DNA from: Flavobacteriaceae bacterium
Lineage (GTDB): Bacteria; Bacteroidota; Bacteroidia; Flavobacteriales; Flavobacteriaceae
DNA length: 33,927 bases
Assembly (NCBI GenBank): GCA_029245825.1
Contig: JAQWON010000079.1
Location: 1 to 33,927 of the forward strand
Direction: 5' to 3'
This document shows, piece after piece, positions 32,721-33,927 of this stretch. A program made the position numbers and the translations under genes. How positions within the stretch are numbered: the first letter of the stretch is position 1; each line of letters begins with the position of its first letter. Under the pieces are notes generated by a model, which ran no database searches, was not told where the DNA came from, and saw only the letters and a list, made by a program, of their open reading frames with translations.

Positions 32721-33466
32721 ATACTTTTAGCTTCTTCCCATAATAAATTCAAATCAGTAAGATCCATTTCACTTAAAACAAGTCCCTTCTTTCTTATTAA
32801 ATTTTCCATTTTCTCAAAACGTATAGTAAATTTCTTATTAGACTTTTCAAGTGCCAATTCAGGATCAATATCTAAAAATCTTGCATAATTTACTACTGAA
32901 AATAAAAAATCTCCAAATTCTAATTCAGTTAAATTTTTATCCTTCTTAACAATTTCATCTTTTAATTCAGATATTTCTTCATCAATTTTTTCGAGTATTC
33001 CATCTTTATTTTTCCAATCAAATCCCACTCCTGAAACTTTTTGTTGTATTCTGTATGCTTTAATAAGGGCTGGAAGTTTATTTGGAACACCTTTTAAAAC
33101 TCCTTTAGAATTATTAAGTTTTATTAATTCCCAACTTTTTACCACCTCGTCAGAAGTTGAAAATTTTTTATCTCCAAAAACATGGGGATGCCTGTCAACT
33201 ATTTTTTTTGAAACGTGATTAATAATATCATTGATGTCAAATAATTTCTTTTCACTTCCTATTTTTGCATAAAACACTATATGTAAAAGCAAATCTCCCA
33301 ATTCATTTTTAACATCGTCCCATTTTTTATCTATAATTGCATCAGCAAGCTCGTAAGTCTCCTCAATTGTTAAATTCCTTAAACTTTCAAATGTTTGTTT
33401 TCTATCCCAAGGACATTCCAAGCGAAGTTTATCCATTATTTCAATCAACTTTTTAAATGAATCCAT
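32717..33466 (-). CDS. mazG: Nucleoside triphosphate pyrophosphohydrolase MazG
   Basis: Hydrolyses NTPs to NMP and pyrophosphate, sanitising pools and moderating stress signalling. Two MazG all-alpha units are seen. The N-terminal one has ECPWDRKQTFESLRNLTIEETYEL (Glu35, Glu36, Glu39) and ELGDLLLHIVF (Glu55, Asp58), the EExxE-ExxD magnesium site; HPHVFG follows. The C-terminal unit has KVSGVGFDW, a Glu-rich helix and EFGDFLFSVVNYARFLDIDPE, typical of full-length MazG. The length of 249 is within the usual range. It lies 19 bp after def, so the two are probably co-transcribed, and its stop shares bases with the convergent DUF349 stop. Confidence 0.95.
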   Translation of the reverse strand: MDSFKKLIEIMDKLRLECPWDRKQTFESLRNLTIEETYELADAIIDKKWDDVKNELGDLLLHIVFYAKIGSEKKLFDINDIINHVSKKIVDRHPHVFGDKKFSTSDEVVKSWELIKLNNSKGVLKGVPNKLPALIKAYRIQQKVSGVGFDWKNKDGILEKIDEEISELKDEIVKKDKNLTELEFGDFLFSVVNYARFLDIDPELALEKSNKKFTIRFEKMENLIRKKGLVLSEMDLTDLNLLWEEAKSI

Positions 33467-33485
33467 TTGTATTTGTTAAATCTAT

Positions 33486-33927
33486 TTATTTCTTTTTATT
33501 TTGAAAAAGCATTTTATAATCAGTTAGAATTTTACCTTTCATAATGTTTTCTAATTTGCCTTTAATTAATCTCCTTTTAAGTGAACTTAATCTGCCAGTA
33601 AATAAAACTCCTTCCAGATGATCGTATTCGTGTTGAAACACACGAGCCTTTAGACCTTTTAGAACTAATGTTTGATTTTCAAAATTTTCATTTAAGAAAT
33701 TAATTTTAATACTTTCTTTTCTAGAAACATCTTCTCTAATTTCTGGTATACTGAGACAACCCTCATTAAAATTCCAAAATTCTCCTGATTGTTCAACAAT
33801 ATGAGGATTAATAAATACTTTTTTAAAAGACTCTAATTCTTGAGATTCATTTTTAGTTAGCTTTTCATCATCTGAAAAAGGTTTAGTGTCTATAACAAAA
33901 AGACGTATAGATTTTCCTATCTGAGGT
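33486..33927 (-). CDS. def: Peptide deformylase, C-terminal part (5' end outside window)
   Basis: Removes the N-formyl group from new polypeptides. The frame is open to the right end, so roughly the first 45 residues are missing; the visible part begins with PQIGKSIRLFVIDT, the tail of the GxGLAAPQ motif. Then come NEGCLSIPEIREDVSR (the metal-binding Cys motif) and VFQHEYDHLEGVLF, the HExxH zinc/iron-binding motif. The C-terminus is a basic tail ending KMLFQNKKK with a TAA at 33488-33486. About 146 residues are visible and nothing looks broken. It precedes mazG by 19 bp on the same strand. Confidence 0.95.
   Translation of the reverse strand, partial: PQIGKSIRLFVIDTKPFSDDEKLTKNESQELESFKKVFINPHIVEQSGEFWNFNEGCLSIPEIREDVSRKESIKINFLNENFENQTLVLKGLKARVFQHEYDHLEGVLFTGRLSSLKRRLIKGKLENIMKGKILTDYKMLFQNKKK

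Noticed and set aside
1..33927. Search for tRNA, rRNA, CRISPR repeats, insertion sequences, phage genes, toxin-antitoxin or defence genes
   Set aside because: Gaps are too short and hold no GGTTC-type tRNA arm, spaced repeats, transposase motifs or defence domains. All sizeable frames are housekeeping or conserved families, so no undescribed mobile or immune system is claimed.

Overview
The window is a dense, very A+T-rich stretch of chromosome from a member of the Bacteroidota, almost certainly a flavobacterium-like organism. The basis is gene content and order. There is a long Bacteroidetes-type signal peptidase I, a GldI-type FKBP lipoprotein next to a cyclophilin-FKBP fusion, OstA_2-type LptA-like, DUF3810 and DUF349 proteins, tandem DUF368 proteins, and Bacteroidetes-style TAnnTTTG promoter boxes with almost no Shine-Dalgarno sequences. 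Gaps are tiny and many genes overlap (ATGA or shared stops), which suggests a compact, perhaps marine and uncultivated genome; that last point is inference. No tRNA, rRNA, CRISPR array, insertion sequence, phage gene or integration site was seen, and no stretch above about 125 bp lacks a gene.

Layout. 1-2637 (+): 3' end of dapB, lepB, and a WbqC-family gene. 2653-8752 (-): an operon read right to left, starting from a consensus promoter near 8770-8800: TPR membrane protein, ribH, a small membrane protein, mutL, two rhomboid proteases and an EEP-family phosphatase/nuclease. 8876-10343 (+): recF and a DUF721 gene. 10336-10758 (-): ndk. 10880-32720 (+): a long co-directional run of DHH phosphoesterase (nrnA-like), gldI, a cyclophilin-FKBP lipoprotein, DUF3810 protein, two amidohydrolase-family proteins, a SpoU-type rRNA methyltransferase, a bifunctional RelA/SpoT, a Fur-family regulator, purA, an LptA/OstA-like protein, a class-III aminotransferase, a TPR protein, two DUF368 proteins, aroE and a DUF349 protein. 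32717-33927 (-): mazG and the C-terminal part of def.

Functional themes. Several genes serve the cell envelope: LepB, two periplasmic or outer-membrane proline isomerases, the LptA-like protein, DUF368 lipid-carrier transporters and rhomboids. Others serve DNA repair (MutL, RecF), nucleotide pools and their sanitation (Ndk, PurA, MazG, the DHH enzyme), (p)ppGpp signalling, and amino acid and vitamin synthesis (DapB, AroE, RibH, the aminotransferase).

This is mostly housekeeping DNA and I found no convincing undescribed system. The points most worth a second look are: an amidohydrolase pair in which only one of three domain units keeps its metal ligands; TAnnTTTG promoter boxes placed so close to start codons that leaderless or near-leaderless mRNAs are predicted; three consecutive genes that start with TTG; two adjacent perfect hairpins in one intergenic gap; and motif changes in MutL, the EEP protein, the Fur-like protein and one DUF368 copy. 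Start codons were chosen by family alignment from memory and by gene spacing, not by computation.
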